This document shows positions 1 to 8,477 of a stretch of 64,000 nt of DNA, one piece after another (position 1 is the stretch's first letter; each line of letters begins with the position of its first letter). The stretch lies in contig JAGTPG010000001.1 of the NCBI GenBank assembly GCA_018195615.1, forward strand, positions 1,674,001-1,738,000. The letters are read 5' to 3'. The notes under the pieces were generated by a model that saw only the letters and a list, made by a program, of their open reading frames with translations, was not told where the DNA came from and did no database searches. The DNA comes from Streptomyces tuirus (GTDB lineage: Bacteria; Actinomycetota; Actinomycetes; Streptomycetales; Streptomycetaceae). A program made the translations under genes and the position numbers.

Positions 1-1788
1 CAGCTCCGCGTCCAGCAGCAGCCAGTCCGTCTCGAGGTCGTCCCAGAGACCGGCCTCGCCGATCGCCGTGCGCACCCGGTCGAGTATCTGCTCGGTGAGG
101 GCGTCGTCGTCGAGGAACGGGCGGCCGGTGCGGGTGTAGAGGGACCCGGTCGGGCCGTCCGCTCCGAAGCGCTTGCGGGCCGCGTCCGCGTCCCGGCACA
201 CCAGGGCCACCGCCCGCGAGCCCATGTGCTTCTCCTCGCACACGACCCGCGCGACGCCGTCCCGCGCGTACTGGGCGAAGGCCTCGGCCGGGTGCTCCAG
301 GTAGCCCTCGATGTGCGAGGTCGCGGTCGGTGCCATGGTCGGCGGCAGGTACGGCAGGAGCCGCGGGTCCACCGCGAAGCGGCTCATGACCTCCAGGGCC
401 GCCGCCGCGTTCTCCTCGCGGATCGAGATCCGGCCCTGGTGCCGGGTCTCCACGACCCGCCTGCCCCGCACGTCCGCCAGGTCCAGCGGGCGGCCGTCCT
501 GCCCGCCGGGTGCCTCGGTGCGCAGCGGCTTCACCGGCTCGTACCAGACCCGCTCGGCCGGTACGTCGACGAGCTCGCGCTCCGGCCAGCGCAGCGCGGT
601 GAGCCTGCCGCCGAAGACCGCGCCGGTGTCCAGGCAGATGGTGTTGTTGAGCCAGGTGGCCTCCGGGACCGGGGTGTGGCCGTAGACGACGGCCGCCCGG
701 CCGCGGTACTCCTCCGCCCACGGGTAGCGCACCGGCAGGCCGAACTCGTCGGTCTCCCCGGTCGTGTCGCCGTACAGGGCGTGGCTGCGGACCCGGCCGG
801 AGGTGCGGCCGTGGTACCGCTCGGGCAGACCGGCGTGGCAGACGACCAGCCGGCCGCCGTCGAGGACGTAGTGGCTGACGAGGCCGTCGAGGAACTCCCG
901 TACCTCGGCGAGGAACTCCTCGCTCTCGCCCGCCATCTGCTCGATGGTCTCGGCGAGGCCGTGGGTGTGCTGGACCTTGCGGCCGCGCAGGTACCGGCCG
1001 TACTTGTTCTCGTGGTTGCCGGGCACGCACAGGGCGTTGCCGGACTTCACCATCGACATCACACGGCGCAGCACACCCGGGCTGTCGGGGCCGCGGTCGA
1101 CCAGGTCGCCGACGAAGACGGCCGTACGGCCCTCCGGGTGGACTCCGTCGACGTAGCCCAGCTTGCCCAGCAGTGCCTCGAGTTCGGCGGCGCAGCCGTG
1201 GATGTCGCCGACGATGTCGAAGGGGCCGGTGAGGTGGGTCAGGTCGTTGAAGCGCTTCTCGGTGACGACCGTGGCGTTCTCGACGTCCTCCACGCCGCGC
1301 AGGATGTGCACCTTGCGGAAGCCCTCGCGCTCCAGGTGCCTGAGGGAGCGGCGGAGTTCGCGGGTGTGGCGGTGGATGACCCGGCGGGGCATGTCCGCGC
1401 GGTCGGTGCGGGCCGCGTTGCGCTCGGCGCACACGTCCTCGGGCACGTCGAGCACGATGGCTATCGGCAGGACGTCGTACCGCCGGGCCAGCTCGACCAG
1501 CTGACGGCGGGCCTCGGGCTGCACGCTGGTCGCGTCCACGACGGTGCGGCGGCCCGCGGCGAGGCGCTTGCCCGCGATGTAGTGCAGGACGTCGAAGGCG
1601 TCCTTGGTGGCACTCTGGTCGTTCTCGTCGTCCGAGACGAGACCGCGGCAGAAGTCGGACGAGATGATCTCGGTCGGCTTGAAGTGCCGGTGGGCGAAGG
1701 TGGACTTGCCGGAGCCGGAGGCGCCGACGAGGACCACCAGGGAGAGGTCGGTGACGGGCAGGACGCGCCCCTTGTGTACGTCGGTCAT
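1..1788 (-). CDS. pnkp: Polynucleotide kinase-phosphatase (bacterial Pnkp), 3' end outside window
   Basis: This is the RNA end-healing and sealing enzyme of the bacterial Pnkp/Hen1 repair system. The N-terminus has a P-loop kinase (GASGSGKST, residues 22-30). A calcineurin-like phosphatase follows, with GDIHG at about 194, GDLVDRGPD at about 226 and GNHE at about 257. The C-terminal ligase-like adenylyltransferase domain begins before the window edge, with the motif EEKHMGS and its probable nucleotidyl lysine near residue 520. The ATG at 1788 overlaps the hen1 stop by four bases (ATGA), so the two are translationally coupled. The gene is read leftward and leaves the window after 596 codons, so only part of the ligase domain is visible. 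Family knowledge: Pnkp phosphorylates 5'-OH ends, removes 2',3'-cyclic phosphates and seals RNA together with Hen1. Confidence 0.96.
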   Translation of the reverse strand, partial: MTDVHKGRVLPVTDLSLVVLVGASGSGKSTFAHRHFKPTEIISSDFCRGLVSDDENDQSATKDAFDVLHYIAGKRLAAGRRTVVDATSVQPEARRQLVELARRYDVLPIAIVLDVPEDVCAERNAARTDRADMPRRVIHRHTRELRRSLRHLEREGFRKVHILRGVEDVENATVVTEKRFNDLTHLTGPFDIVGDIHGCAAELEALLGKLGYVDGVHPEGRTAVFVGDLVDRGPDSPGVLRRVMSMVKSGNALCVPGNHENKYGRYLRGRKVQHTHGLAETIEQMAGESEEFLAEVREFLDGLVSHYVLDGGRLVVCHAGLPERYHGRTSGRVRSHALYGDTTGETDEFGLPVRYPWAEEYRGRAAVVYGHTPVPEATWLNNTICLDTGAVFGGRLTALRWPERELVDVPAERVWYEPVKPLRTEAPGGQDGRPLDLADVRGRRVVETRHQGRISIREENAAAALEVMSRFAVDPRLLPYLPPTMAPTATSHIEGYLEHPAEAFAQYARDGVARVVCEEKHMGSRAVALVCRDADAARKRFGADGPTGSLYTRTGRPFLDDDALTEQILDRVRTAIGEAGLWDDLETDWLLLDAEL

Positions 1789-3248
1789 GCCGCCTTCGCC
1801 TCCTTCGGGGTGGTCAGTGTGAACACGGCCATCTGGGTGGGTGGCCCCACCTCCGAGTCGTCGGGGCCCACGGGTTCGAACTCGACGCCGTATCCGTGCC
1901 GTTCGGCCACCGACCGCGCCCAGGTCCGGAACTCCGCGCGGGTCCACTCGAAGCGGTGGTCGCCGTGCCGGACGTGGCCGGCCGGGAGGCTCTCCCAGCG
2001 CACGTTGTACTCGACGTTCGGGGTCGTCACCAGGACGGTCCTGGGGCGGGCCGAGCCGAACACCGCGTACTCCAGGGCGGGCAGCCGGGGCAGGTCGAGG
2101 TGCTCGATGACCTCGCTGAGCACGGCGGCGTCGTACCCCTTGAGCCGGCGGTCGGTGTACGCGAGCGAGCCCTGGAGGAGCTTGACGCGCGTGGCCTGCC
2201 GCTCCCCCATGCGGTCCAGCTTCAGCCGCCGGGAGGCGATGGTGAGCGCGCGCATCGACACGTCCAGCCCCACGATCTCGGTGAACACCGGGTCCTTGAG
2301 CAGTGCCTGCACCAACTGGCCCTGGCCGCAGCCCAGGTCGAGCACCCGGGCGGCCCCCGCGGCCTTGAGTGCGGCGGTGATCGCCTCCCGGCGCCGCACG
2401 GCCAGCGGGGTGGGACGCTCCTCGGTCTCGGTCTCCGCCTCGACCGCGTTGTCGATCTCCTCGACCTCGCTGTCGTCCGCCTCCGCGAGCCGCACGAGCT
2501 CCAGTCGCTCGGTCGCCTGCCGGGTCAGCGACCAGCGGCGCGAGAGGTAGCGGCTGGTGATCAGCTTCTGCTCGGGGTGGCCGGCCAGCCAGCCCTCACC
2601 GGCGCGCAGCAGCTTGTCGACCTCCTCGGAGGAGACCCAGTAGTGCTTGGCGTCGTCCAGGACCGGGAGGAGGACGTAGAGGTGGCGCAGGGCCTCGGCG
2701 AGAGTGCGGTCGGCGGACTCCAGTTCGAGTCGGACGTACCGGGAGTCTCCCCACTCGGGGAACTCGGTCTCCAGCGGCACGGGTTCGGCGGTGACCGTCC
2801 AGCCCAGCGGCTCGAAGAGCCGTCGTACCAGGTCGGGGCCGCCGCGGGCGGGCAGCGCCGGCACCTCGACGCGCAACGGCCGTGGTGCGGCGGGCAGTTC
2901 GGGACGGGCGTTGCAGACGCCGCGCATCGCGCTGGAGAAGACGCTGCTCAGCGCCACGGCGAGGAGGGAGGAGGCCGCGTACGGGCGGTCGTTGACGTAC
3001 TGCGCGAGGGCCGCGTCCGGGGCACCGCCCCTGCCCTTGCCCTTGCCGCGCCGGACCAGGGCCACCGCGTCCACCTCCAGCAGCAGTGCCGCCGTGCAGC
3101 GCTCGGCGTCCGCCTCGGGGTAGAGGACGTGGGCCGTGCCGTAGGAGGTGGAGAACGCCTGCGCCTTCTCGGGATGCTTGTGCAGCAGGAAGCCGAGATC
3201 GGTGGCGGGACGCTCCGGGGTGCCGGTGGTGGTGAGGGTCAGGAACAC
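1785..3248 (-). CDS. hen1: 3'-terminal RNA ribose 2'-O-methyltransferase Hen1
   Basis: Hen1 methylates the 2'-OH of the terminal ribose of cleaved RNA before Pnkp ligation, so that a repaired RNA resists re-cleavage at the same site (family knowledge). The first half (about 1-245) matches the Hen1 N-terminal region, which in this family supports the Pnkp ligase. The C-terminal half is a SAM methyltransferase with VLDLGCGQGQL near residue 302. It also has an EVIEHL metal motif followed by a downstream HGDHRFEWTR segment, the Hen1-type metal and RNA site. I chose the GTG at 3248 because the family begins FLTLTTTGTP and a GAGG ribosome site lies about ten bases upstream; an ORF extending upstream to 3389 has no support. 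It is the first gene of a two-gene operon with pnkp. The product is 487 residues, normal for bacterial Hen1. Confidence 0.95.
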   Translation of the reverse strand: MFLTLTTTGTPERPATDLGFLLHKHPEKAQAFSTSYGTAHVLYPEADAERCTAALLLEVDAVALVRRGKGKGRGGAPDAALAQYVNDRPYAASSLLAVALSSVFSSAMRGVCNARPELPAAPRPLRVEVPALPARGGPDLVRRLFEPLGWTVTAEPVPLETEFPEWGDSRYVRLELESADRTLAEALRHLYVLLPVLDDAKHYWVSSEEVDKLLRAGEGWLAGHPEQKLITSRYLSRRWSLTRQATERLELVRLAEADDSEVEEIDNAVEAETETEERPTPLAVRRREAITAALKAAGAARVLDLGCGQGQLVQALLKDPVFTEIVGLDVSMRALTIASRRLKLDRMGERQATRVKLLQGSLAYTDRRLKGYDAAVLSEVIEHLDLPRLPALEYAVFGSARPRTVLVTTPNVEYNVRWESLPAGHVRHGDHRFEWTRAEFRTWARSVAERHGYGVEFEPVGPDDSEVGPPTQMAVFTLTTPKEAKAA

Positions 3249-3406
3249 GGTGGGTCGACCTCGATCAGTGGTCTGAACTGCGGATACGCCCACCGTACAG
3301 AGAGGGCACCGGCAGCACCCGGGAATTTTCGCTAGCCTCCCGATCGACCGGGCGTTCGAGGGGGATTCGAGGGGCGCCCACGCAGGCACAGATGCGGAGG
3401 CCTCAC

Positions 3407-4219
3407 GTGACAGACGCCGGGCGAAGCGCGGACCACCTCGACACCGGCAAGCCCCACTCGGCTCGCATGTACGACTACTTCCTGGGTGGGAAGGACAATT
3501 ACCCGGTCGACGCGGAAGCGGCCGATCAAGTGATCTCCCTCTTCCCGGCCGTCCGGGAGATGGCGCGGACCAACCGCTCGTTCATGCATCGCGCCTCCCG
3601 GCTGCTGGCCGAGCAGGGCGTCGACCAGTTCCTCGACATCGGCACCGGCATACCGACCGAGCCGAACCTGCACCAGATCGTCCAGGACATCGCCCCGCAC
3701 GCCCGGGTGGTGTACGCCGACAACGACCCGATCGTCCTGCGGCACGCCGAGGCACTGCTGCACAGCACGCGGGAGGGAAAGACCGCCTACGTCGCGGGCG
3801 ACGTACGGGAACCGGGGAAGATCATCGCGGCGGCACGGGACACCCTCGACTTCAGCCGGCCGATCGCGTTGTCCCTCGTGGCTCTGCTGCACCTGGTGGC
3901 GGACGCGGACGAGCCCCGCCGGATCGTGCGCGACCTCCTCGAACCCCTCGCTTCCGGAAGCTGGTTGACGCTGTCCCACGCGACGGGCGACTTCGATCCG
4001 GAGACCTGGGAGCGGGTCGTCGAGGTGTACCGCAAGGGCGGGACGGCGGCCCAGGTGCGCACCCGTGCCGAGTTCACGGAGTTCTTCACGGGTCTTGAGC
4101 TGGTGGACCCCGGCGTGGTCCTGGCGGCGCGGTGGCACCCCGAACCGGGTGCACCCGGCCAGGACCGACGCGGGGGTGAGGAGATACCCCTCTACGTGGC
4201 GGTCGCCCGCAAGCCGTGA
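3407..4219 (+). CDS. SAM-dependent methyltransferase, DUF574 (PF04672) family
   Basis: The protein (270 residues) shows the actinomycete DUF574 signature HSARMYDYFLGGKDNY near its start. A Rossmann core follows, with FLDIGTGIPT and a YADNDPIV acidic loop for SAM. Substrates of this large Streptomyces family are mostly unknown. The GTG at 3407 is preferred to the ATG at 3392 because a GCGGAGG ribosome site lies six bases upstream of it. It is divergent from hen1 with about 158 bases between starts, and it ends 21 bases from the convergent oxidoreductase. I cannot assign a substrate. Confidence 0.9.
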   Translation: MTDAGRSADHLDTGKPHSARMYDYFLGGKDNYPVDAEAADQVISLFPAVREMARTNRSFMHRASRLLAEQGVDQFLDIGTGIPTEPNLHQIVQDIAPHARVVYADNDPIVLRHAEALLHSTREGKTAYVAGDVREPGKIIAAARDTLDFSRPIALSLVALLHLVADADEPRRIVRDLLEPLASGSWLTLSHATGDFDPETWERVVEVYRKGGTAAQVRTRAEFTEFFTGLELVDPGVVLAARWHPEPGAPGQDRRGGEEIPLYVAVARKP

Positions 4220-4240
4220 CGACCGCCTGCCGTACCGGCC

Positions 4241-5164
4241 TCAGGACAGCTGCGACTGCACCTGCGAGGAGATCAGCTCCAGGTGGTCGAGGTCGTCCAG
4301 GTCGAGGACCTGGAGGTAGATCCGGCTCGCGCCGGTCTCGGCGTACCGGCCGATCTTGTCGACGACCTCGGCCGGGGAACCGGCCAGGCCGTTGAGCTTC
4401 AGCTCGTCGGCGTCACGGCCGATCGCGGCGGCCCGGCGGGCGACCTCCGCCTCGTCCCGGCCGACGCAGACGACCAGGGCGGTGGAGTAGATCAGGTCGT
4501 CACCGCTGCGGCCGGCCTGCTCGGCGGCGGCGCGCACCCGGCCGAACTGACGCTCGCTGTCCTCGACCGAGGCGAAGGGGATGTTGAACTCGTCGGCGTA
4601 CCGCGCGGCCAGCCGCGGGGTGCGGGTGGCGCCGTGGCCGCCGACGAGCACGGGGATCTTCGCCTGCGCGGGCTTGGGCAGCGCGGGCGAGTCCGTGAGG
4701 TCGTAGTAGGTGCCGTGGAAGTCGAAGGTCTTGCCGAGGTCCGTCGCCCACAGGCCGGTGACGATCTCCAGCTGTTCCTCGAGGCGGGCGAACTTCTCCT
4801 TGGGGAACGGGATGCCGTAGGCCTTGTGCTCCTCCTCGAACCAGCCGGCGCCGAGGCCGAGCTCGACCCGGCCGCCGGACATCTGGTCGACCTGAGCGAC
4901 CTGGATGGCGAGCACGCCGGGCAGCCGGAAGGTGCCGGCGGTCATCAGTGTGCCCAGCCGGATGCGCTTGGTCTCGCGGGCGAGTCCGGCCAGGGTGATC
5001 CAGGCGTCGGTGGGGCCCGGCAGACCGTCCACGGAACCCATACGGAGATAGTGGTCGGAACGGAAAAATGCGTCGAATCCCAAGTCTTCCGTGGCCTTGG
5101 CCACGGTGAGCAGAGTGTCGTAGGTCGCCCCCTGCTGGGGCTCGGTGAAGATGCGAAGATCCAT
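4241..5164 (-). CDS. LLM-class F420-dependent oxidoreductase
   Basis: This 307-residue protein has the luciferase-like monooxygenase TIM-barrel pattern: an N-terminal TEPQQG, FDAFFRSDHY after strand beta-2, and GLGAGWFEEEH, which is typical of F420-binding members. The family uses reduced F420 (or FMN) to reduce or oxidise small organic substrates in the cytoplasm. The substrate cannot be told from sequence. It stands alone, convergent with the upstream methyltransferase gene and divergent from the small ORF at 5405. Confidence 0.93.
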   Translation of the reverse strand: MDLRIFTEPQQGATYDTLLTVAKATEDLGFDAFFRSDHYLRMGSVDGLPGPTDAWITLAGLARETKRIRLGTLMTAGTFRLPGVLAIQVAQVDQMSGGRVELGLGAGWFEEEHKAYGIPFPKEKFARLEEQLEIVTGLWATDLGKTFDFHGTYYDLTDSPALPKPAQAKIPVLVGGHGATRTPRLAARYADEFNIPFASVEDSERQFGRVRAAAEQAGRSGDDLIYSTALVVCVGRDEAEVARRAAAIGRDADELKLNGLAGSPAEVVDKIGRYAETGASRIYLQVLDLDDLDHLELISSQVQSQLS

Positions 5165-5404
5165 GCTTCCATCCTGCCCTCCGGGTCCCTGGACGAGGAG
5201 GCCGGTCCCTCGTGCCGCCCGGTCCCCGGTCGGGTGAAATTACGTCCATACCGCGTGTGCCCCGTGACCGGGCCAGTGACCGGCCCCGGTGGTGATCGTT
5301 GGCTCGGGCGGAGCCGGAGCCCCCGGCTTCCGCGCCGGCCGGTGACCAGCCGGGGCGTCACCCGCGTCGGCCTCCCCGTGGGGCCAGGGGCCGAGGAGGC
5401 CGTC

Positions 5405-5578
5405 ATGTCCGAAGAGAGCGTGCCGCAGCAGGGCGGGACCGGGCAGCCGAAGGGGCTGTTGCAGCAGATGGAGGAGCTGATGGCGGCGTTGAACGCGGAC
5501 CTGTCGGCGCTGGACGCGGATCTTCAGGCGTCGGGGGACACCGACCGGAGGTCGGGCGAGGAGGAGCAGGTCGGCTGA
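5405..5578 (+). CDS. Small conserved hypothetical protein with coiled-coil segment
   Basis: The ORF encodes 57 residues from an ATG preceded by a good GAGGAGG ribosome site four bases upstream. The middle (QQMEELMAALNADLSALDAD) shows a leucine-rich amphipathic pattern predicted to form a short coiled coil. The ends are polar and acidic. There is no signal peptide or membrane segment. It lies between the divergent F420 oxidoreductase and a convergent hypothetical gene 26 bases downstream. Function is not recognised. Confidence 0.72.
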   Translation: MSEESVPQQGGTGQPKGLLQQMEELMAALNADLSALDADLQASGDTDRRSGEEEQVG

Positions 5579-5604
5579 GGCCCGCCCCGGGGAGCGCCCG
5601 CCCC

Positions 5605-6075
5605 TTATCCCGCCTCCATCTCCGGTAACGCCTGCTCCCGGTCCGCGAGTCTGCGGAGCATCTCCAGGACGCGGTCGCGGGACTCGTCCGCCGCGTCGAT
5701 GGCCTCCATGCACTGCCAGTACGTGCCCTCGTCGTCCGCGGCGCAGGCGAGGCCGACGAGGGCGATGCCGACCTCGCCGAGGAGGCCGCCGAGGTACATC
5801 AGGGTGTGGCGGGCGTCACCCAACTCGGTGAGCTGGCCCGCCCGCAGTTCACCGGGGGCCAGTTCGGGCGGGTCGAGGACGCCGCAGCCACGGCCCGCCA
5901 GCTCGGTCAACCCCAGTGCCTCACCGCGCAGTTCGGGCGGACCGGCGACGGCCAGCCGACTGCCTATGGCCTGCGCGAGAGCCTGCGCCTGCCACACTTC
6001 GGCCAGGATCCCCGGCACGTCGCCGCCCGCCGCCAGGGACCGCCTGCTCGTCACGATGAGCCGCACCGCGTCCAT
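5605..6075 (-). CDS. Conserved hypothetical protein, DUF6099-like
   Basis: The predicted soluble, mostly helical protein has 156 residues and begins MDAVRLIVTSRRSLA, which I associate with the Streptomyces DUF6099 group (remembered, not searched). The ATG at 6075 fits that N-terminus and has a GGGGG-containing stretch upstream; an upstream in-frame start at 6138 is less likely. It is rich in alanine and leucine, has a single short Cys-Met motif (YWQCMEAIDAADES), and lacks a signal peptide. It converges with the small ORF at 5405. Its function is unknown. Confidence 0.75.
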   Translation of the reverse strand: MDAVRLIVTSRRSLAAGGDVPGILAEVWQAQALAQAIGSRLAVAGPPELRGEALGLTELAGRGCGVLDPPELAPGELRAGQLTELGDARHTLMYLGGLLGEVGIALVGLACAADDEGTYWQCMEAIDAADESRDRVLEMLRRLADREQALPEMEAG

Positions 6076-6254
6076 GCGCTGCCCCCGTCCTGTCCCGACG
6101 CGCTCCGCGCGTCCGTCCGCCCGAACTCCCTTGTTCACTACCCAGAGTGAAGGGCTCTGAGACGAAAAGCCAGAGGAAGACGGAAATTAGCGGACAACAA
6201 TTCGGATTCGGGCCGCATTTTGGTTACTCAGTGTACAACCGGACTGTGTGCTTC

Positions 6255-6581
6255 CTAGATCGGGAATCTCCGCTCGTTCCGGTCGATCTTCGCGTCCAGC
6301 GCGGCCAGCGGGTCGACGCCGAGCACCTCGCACAGCTGGAGCAGATAGGCGAGTACGTCGGCGACCTCGTCGGTGACGCGGTGCGCGGTGTCCGGGTCGG
6401 TCATCACACGGGCCGACTCCTCGGGCGTCAACCACTGGAAGATCTCGACCAGTTCGGACGCCTCCACGCTGAGCGCGGCGACCAGATTCTTGGGGGTGTG
6501 GTACGGCTGCCAGTTCCGCGCGGCCGCGAACTCGGCCAGCCGGCGTTGCAGTCTCGCCACGTCCAGGGGTTCGTCAGTCAC
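6255..6581 (-). CDS. MazG-like nucleotide pyrophosphohydrolase
   Basis: The 108-residue protein has the all-alpha NTP pyrophosphohydrolase core: SVEASELVEIFQW (the first ExxE metal box) and VTDEVADVLAYL (the second ExxD box). Such proteins hydrolyse non-canonical or surplus (d)NTPs to monophosphate plus pyrophosphate, with Mg2+ bound by these carboxylates. It resembles the compact RS21-C6/dCTPase-like type more than the two-domain MazG. The GTG start at 6581 overlaps the 3' end of the upstream ATPase gene by eight bases, so the pair is probably coupled. Confidence 0.9.
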   Translation of the reverse strand: MTDEPLDVARLQRRLAEFAAARNWQPYHTPKNLVAALSVEASELVEIFQWLTPEESARVMTDPDTAHRVTDEVADVLAYLLQLCEVLGVDPLAALDAKIDRNERRFPI

Positions 6582-7787
6582 GGTCCAGGTGTACCACCGT
6601 GACTCCCTCCGTCCCGTCGGCCCACGAGGCGTCGCTGACCGCGCCGATGAGCCGGATGTGGCCCCGCTCGCTCATCCGGGCCGCCAGCCGGAGCAGTTCG
6701 TGCCGCTGCCGCGGGTCGAGGCACCGGTCGAAGCCGTCGGCGAGGACGGTGAGCGTCTGGAGCGCGGCGGGTACCTCGCCGGCCGGGTCGACCTCCAGGA
6801 CGCCGGGGCCGGTGAGCAGGACCAGTGCGAGGGCGAGGTACCGCAGTTCGCCGTCGCCGAGCCGCCGCAGGTCCGTGGTGGTGCCGTCGCCCCGGTCGAG
6901 GCCCGCACGGAGGGGGACGGTGCCCTTCAGCCGGTCACGCCCGTCCGGTGCCGGTCCGGCCGGCCCGGCGAGCACGTCCGCCACCGGTCCGGTGCAGCCG
7001 GCGCGTACCGCGGCGACGAACTGCGTGTGCCGCCGTCCGCATTCGGCGCGGGTGCGCCACAGGACGTCGGCGAGGTTGCCGCAGCCGCCGAGCAGCCGGC
7101 CCGAGCCGGCCGGTACGGGGCCGCGCATGCGGCCGGGGTCGGGGTCGCAGGCGAAGGCCGAGCGCAGGGCGACCACCATCTGCTCGGCGGCGGCCAGCAC
7201 CCTGCGCTGCCCGGGCGTCTTGCCGGCCACGCGCAGCGGCAGCAGGGCGGTGCCGAGCCGGTCGTCCGGGAGCGGGCCGCGGGTCACCGGCGTCGGCCCG
7301 GCCGTGTGCCAGGCGGCCTGCACGGCGCGCTTCCCGGGGTCGCGCAGGGCGGTCTCCAGCAGGACCAGTCCGTCGGCGGTCAACCGCTCGCCCACGACGC
7401 GCAGTTCGGGCTCGGCCTGCACGGCGACGTCGAGCCGGACGGGGCCGGCCGGGCCGTCGGCCGTGCACCCGATCCGGAAGCCGCGCCGGCGCTGTGGGTC
7501 GGGCCGGGCCCGCTCCGGCACACAGGCGACGGGGTCCGGGAACGCCTCACCGAGCCCGGCGCCTCCCCCGAGCCGGGCGAGCGCCTCGTAGGCCCGCAGC
7601 GCGCTGGACTTGCCGCAGCCACTGGGACCGGCGAGCAGGGTGAGCGGCCCGAGCGGCAGCACGGCGCGGCGGTGGGTGGTGAAGGCGGACAGCCGCAGCT
7701 CGGTGATCCGGGGGCGGCCGGGGTGCGCGACGCCGCCCGCGGGCGGATCGGATTGCGCGGGAGGGGCGGGAGCGGGGGCTGGTTCAT
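6574..7787 (-). CDS. AAA/ABC-type ATP-binding protein (apparent 1-base frameshift near N-terminus)
   Basis: The protein has a P-loop GPSGCGKSS shortly after an ITELRLSAF strand. Near the C-terminus are an ABC-like region GDGELRYLALALVLLTGPG and an acidic Walker B end (LEVD), so it looks like a stand-alone RecF/SMC-like (AAA_21 type) ATPase of about 404 residues. No ATG, GTG or TTG is present upstream in the main frame. The ATG at 7787 lies in another frame and joins it if one G is restored in the G-run 7774-7778 (minus-strand C-run). Without that repair, the first usable start would be the GTG at 7662, which removes the first beta strand. It is followed by the overlapping MazG-like gene. Its partner and substrate are unknown. 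Confidence 0.8.
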
Positions 7788-7887
7788 AGCGGGACGGTAG
7801 GACTTCGCGGGAGTCCGCCGACCGGACGAACCGTTCCGCCCGAGGGGCCTTCCTACGATCGAGCGACCCCGGCCTCGGGCAGGAGAC

Positions 7888-8283
7888 TCACACCCCCGGG
7901 ACGCCGACCCCCTCCATCAGTCCCGTCACCTCGGTCCCCGCCGGGGTCAGCAGGAACACGTTGCGGTCCACCCGGTGCATTCCGCTGGCCAGGCCGAAGA
8001 CGACACCGGTGCTGAAGTCGAGGACGCGCTTGGCGACGTCCGTCTCGGCGCCGGTCAGGTCGAGCAGCACGGGCACGCCCGCCATCAGCCTCTCGGCGAC
8101 GTCTCGCGCGTCGGCGAAGACGTTGACCCGCAGCACGACGAAGCGGCGGCGCGTCTCCGTCTCGGCTTCGGGTATGGAACGGTGGCCGGCGGAGGACGGC
8201 CAGGCGTCCCGGCCCCGCAGCGGCACGACCTGGGCGAGCCCCTCCCACTGTTCGTCGGTGACATCGTGGCTGTTCACCGGCAT
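7888..8283 (-). CDS. SepF-like cell-division protein (paralogue)
   Basis: Residues about 50-131 match the SepF fold: FVVLRVNVFADARDVAERL, then VPVLLDLTGAETDVAKRVLDF, then a glycine-containing GVVFGLASGMHRV loop and a final VFLLTP strand. SepF anchors FtsZ to the membrane, and Streptomyces carry extra SepF-like proteins beside the one in the ftsZ cluster. This copy stands outside any division cluster and is only 131 residues, so it is probably such an accessory paralogue. The ATG at 8283 has AGGA about ten bases upstream. A longer in-frame start at 8376 cannot be excluded. It is divergent from the nitrate reductase gene. Confidence 0.85.
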   Translation of the reverse strand: MPVNSHDVTDEQWEGLAQVVPLRGRDAWPSSAGHRSIPEAETETRRRFVVLRVNVFADARDVAERLMAGVPVLLDLTGAETDVAKRVLDFSTGVVFGLASGMHRVDRNVFLLTPAGTEVTGLMEGVGVPGV

Positions 8284-8438
8284 GCTCCGTCCTGGCTCGC
8301 GCTGGCTGTCTGCATCGGCCAATTGTTGCGTACGGTCACCCGTTCGGCCCAACAGCGACACGCTCCGCGACCTCATTGCGCCTCACAACGGCCGGAAGGC
8401 GGCTGTGTGACGGGCGTAACTGCTCGTGATCAAGCAAT

Positions 8439-8454
8439 GTGACACCTGCGTAAC
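8439..8454 (+). promoter_or_regulatory. GlnR-like box upstream of nitrate reductase
   Basis: The words GTGAC (8439-8443) and GTAAC (8450-8454) are separated by six bases, the spacing of a GlnR a/b site (gTnAC-n6-GaAAC type). A further GTAAC lies at 8416-8420. GlnR controls nitrogen assimilation, including nitrate reductase, in Streptomyces (known). The site lies 24 bases before the ATG. The match of the second half-site is imperfect, so this is a moderate call. Confidence 0.45.
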
Positions 8455-8477
8455 GGGATGTTCGTACCGTCGACGGC

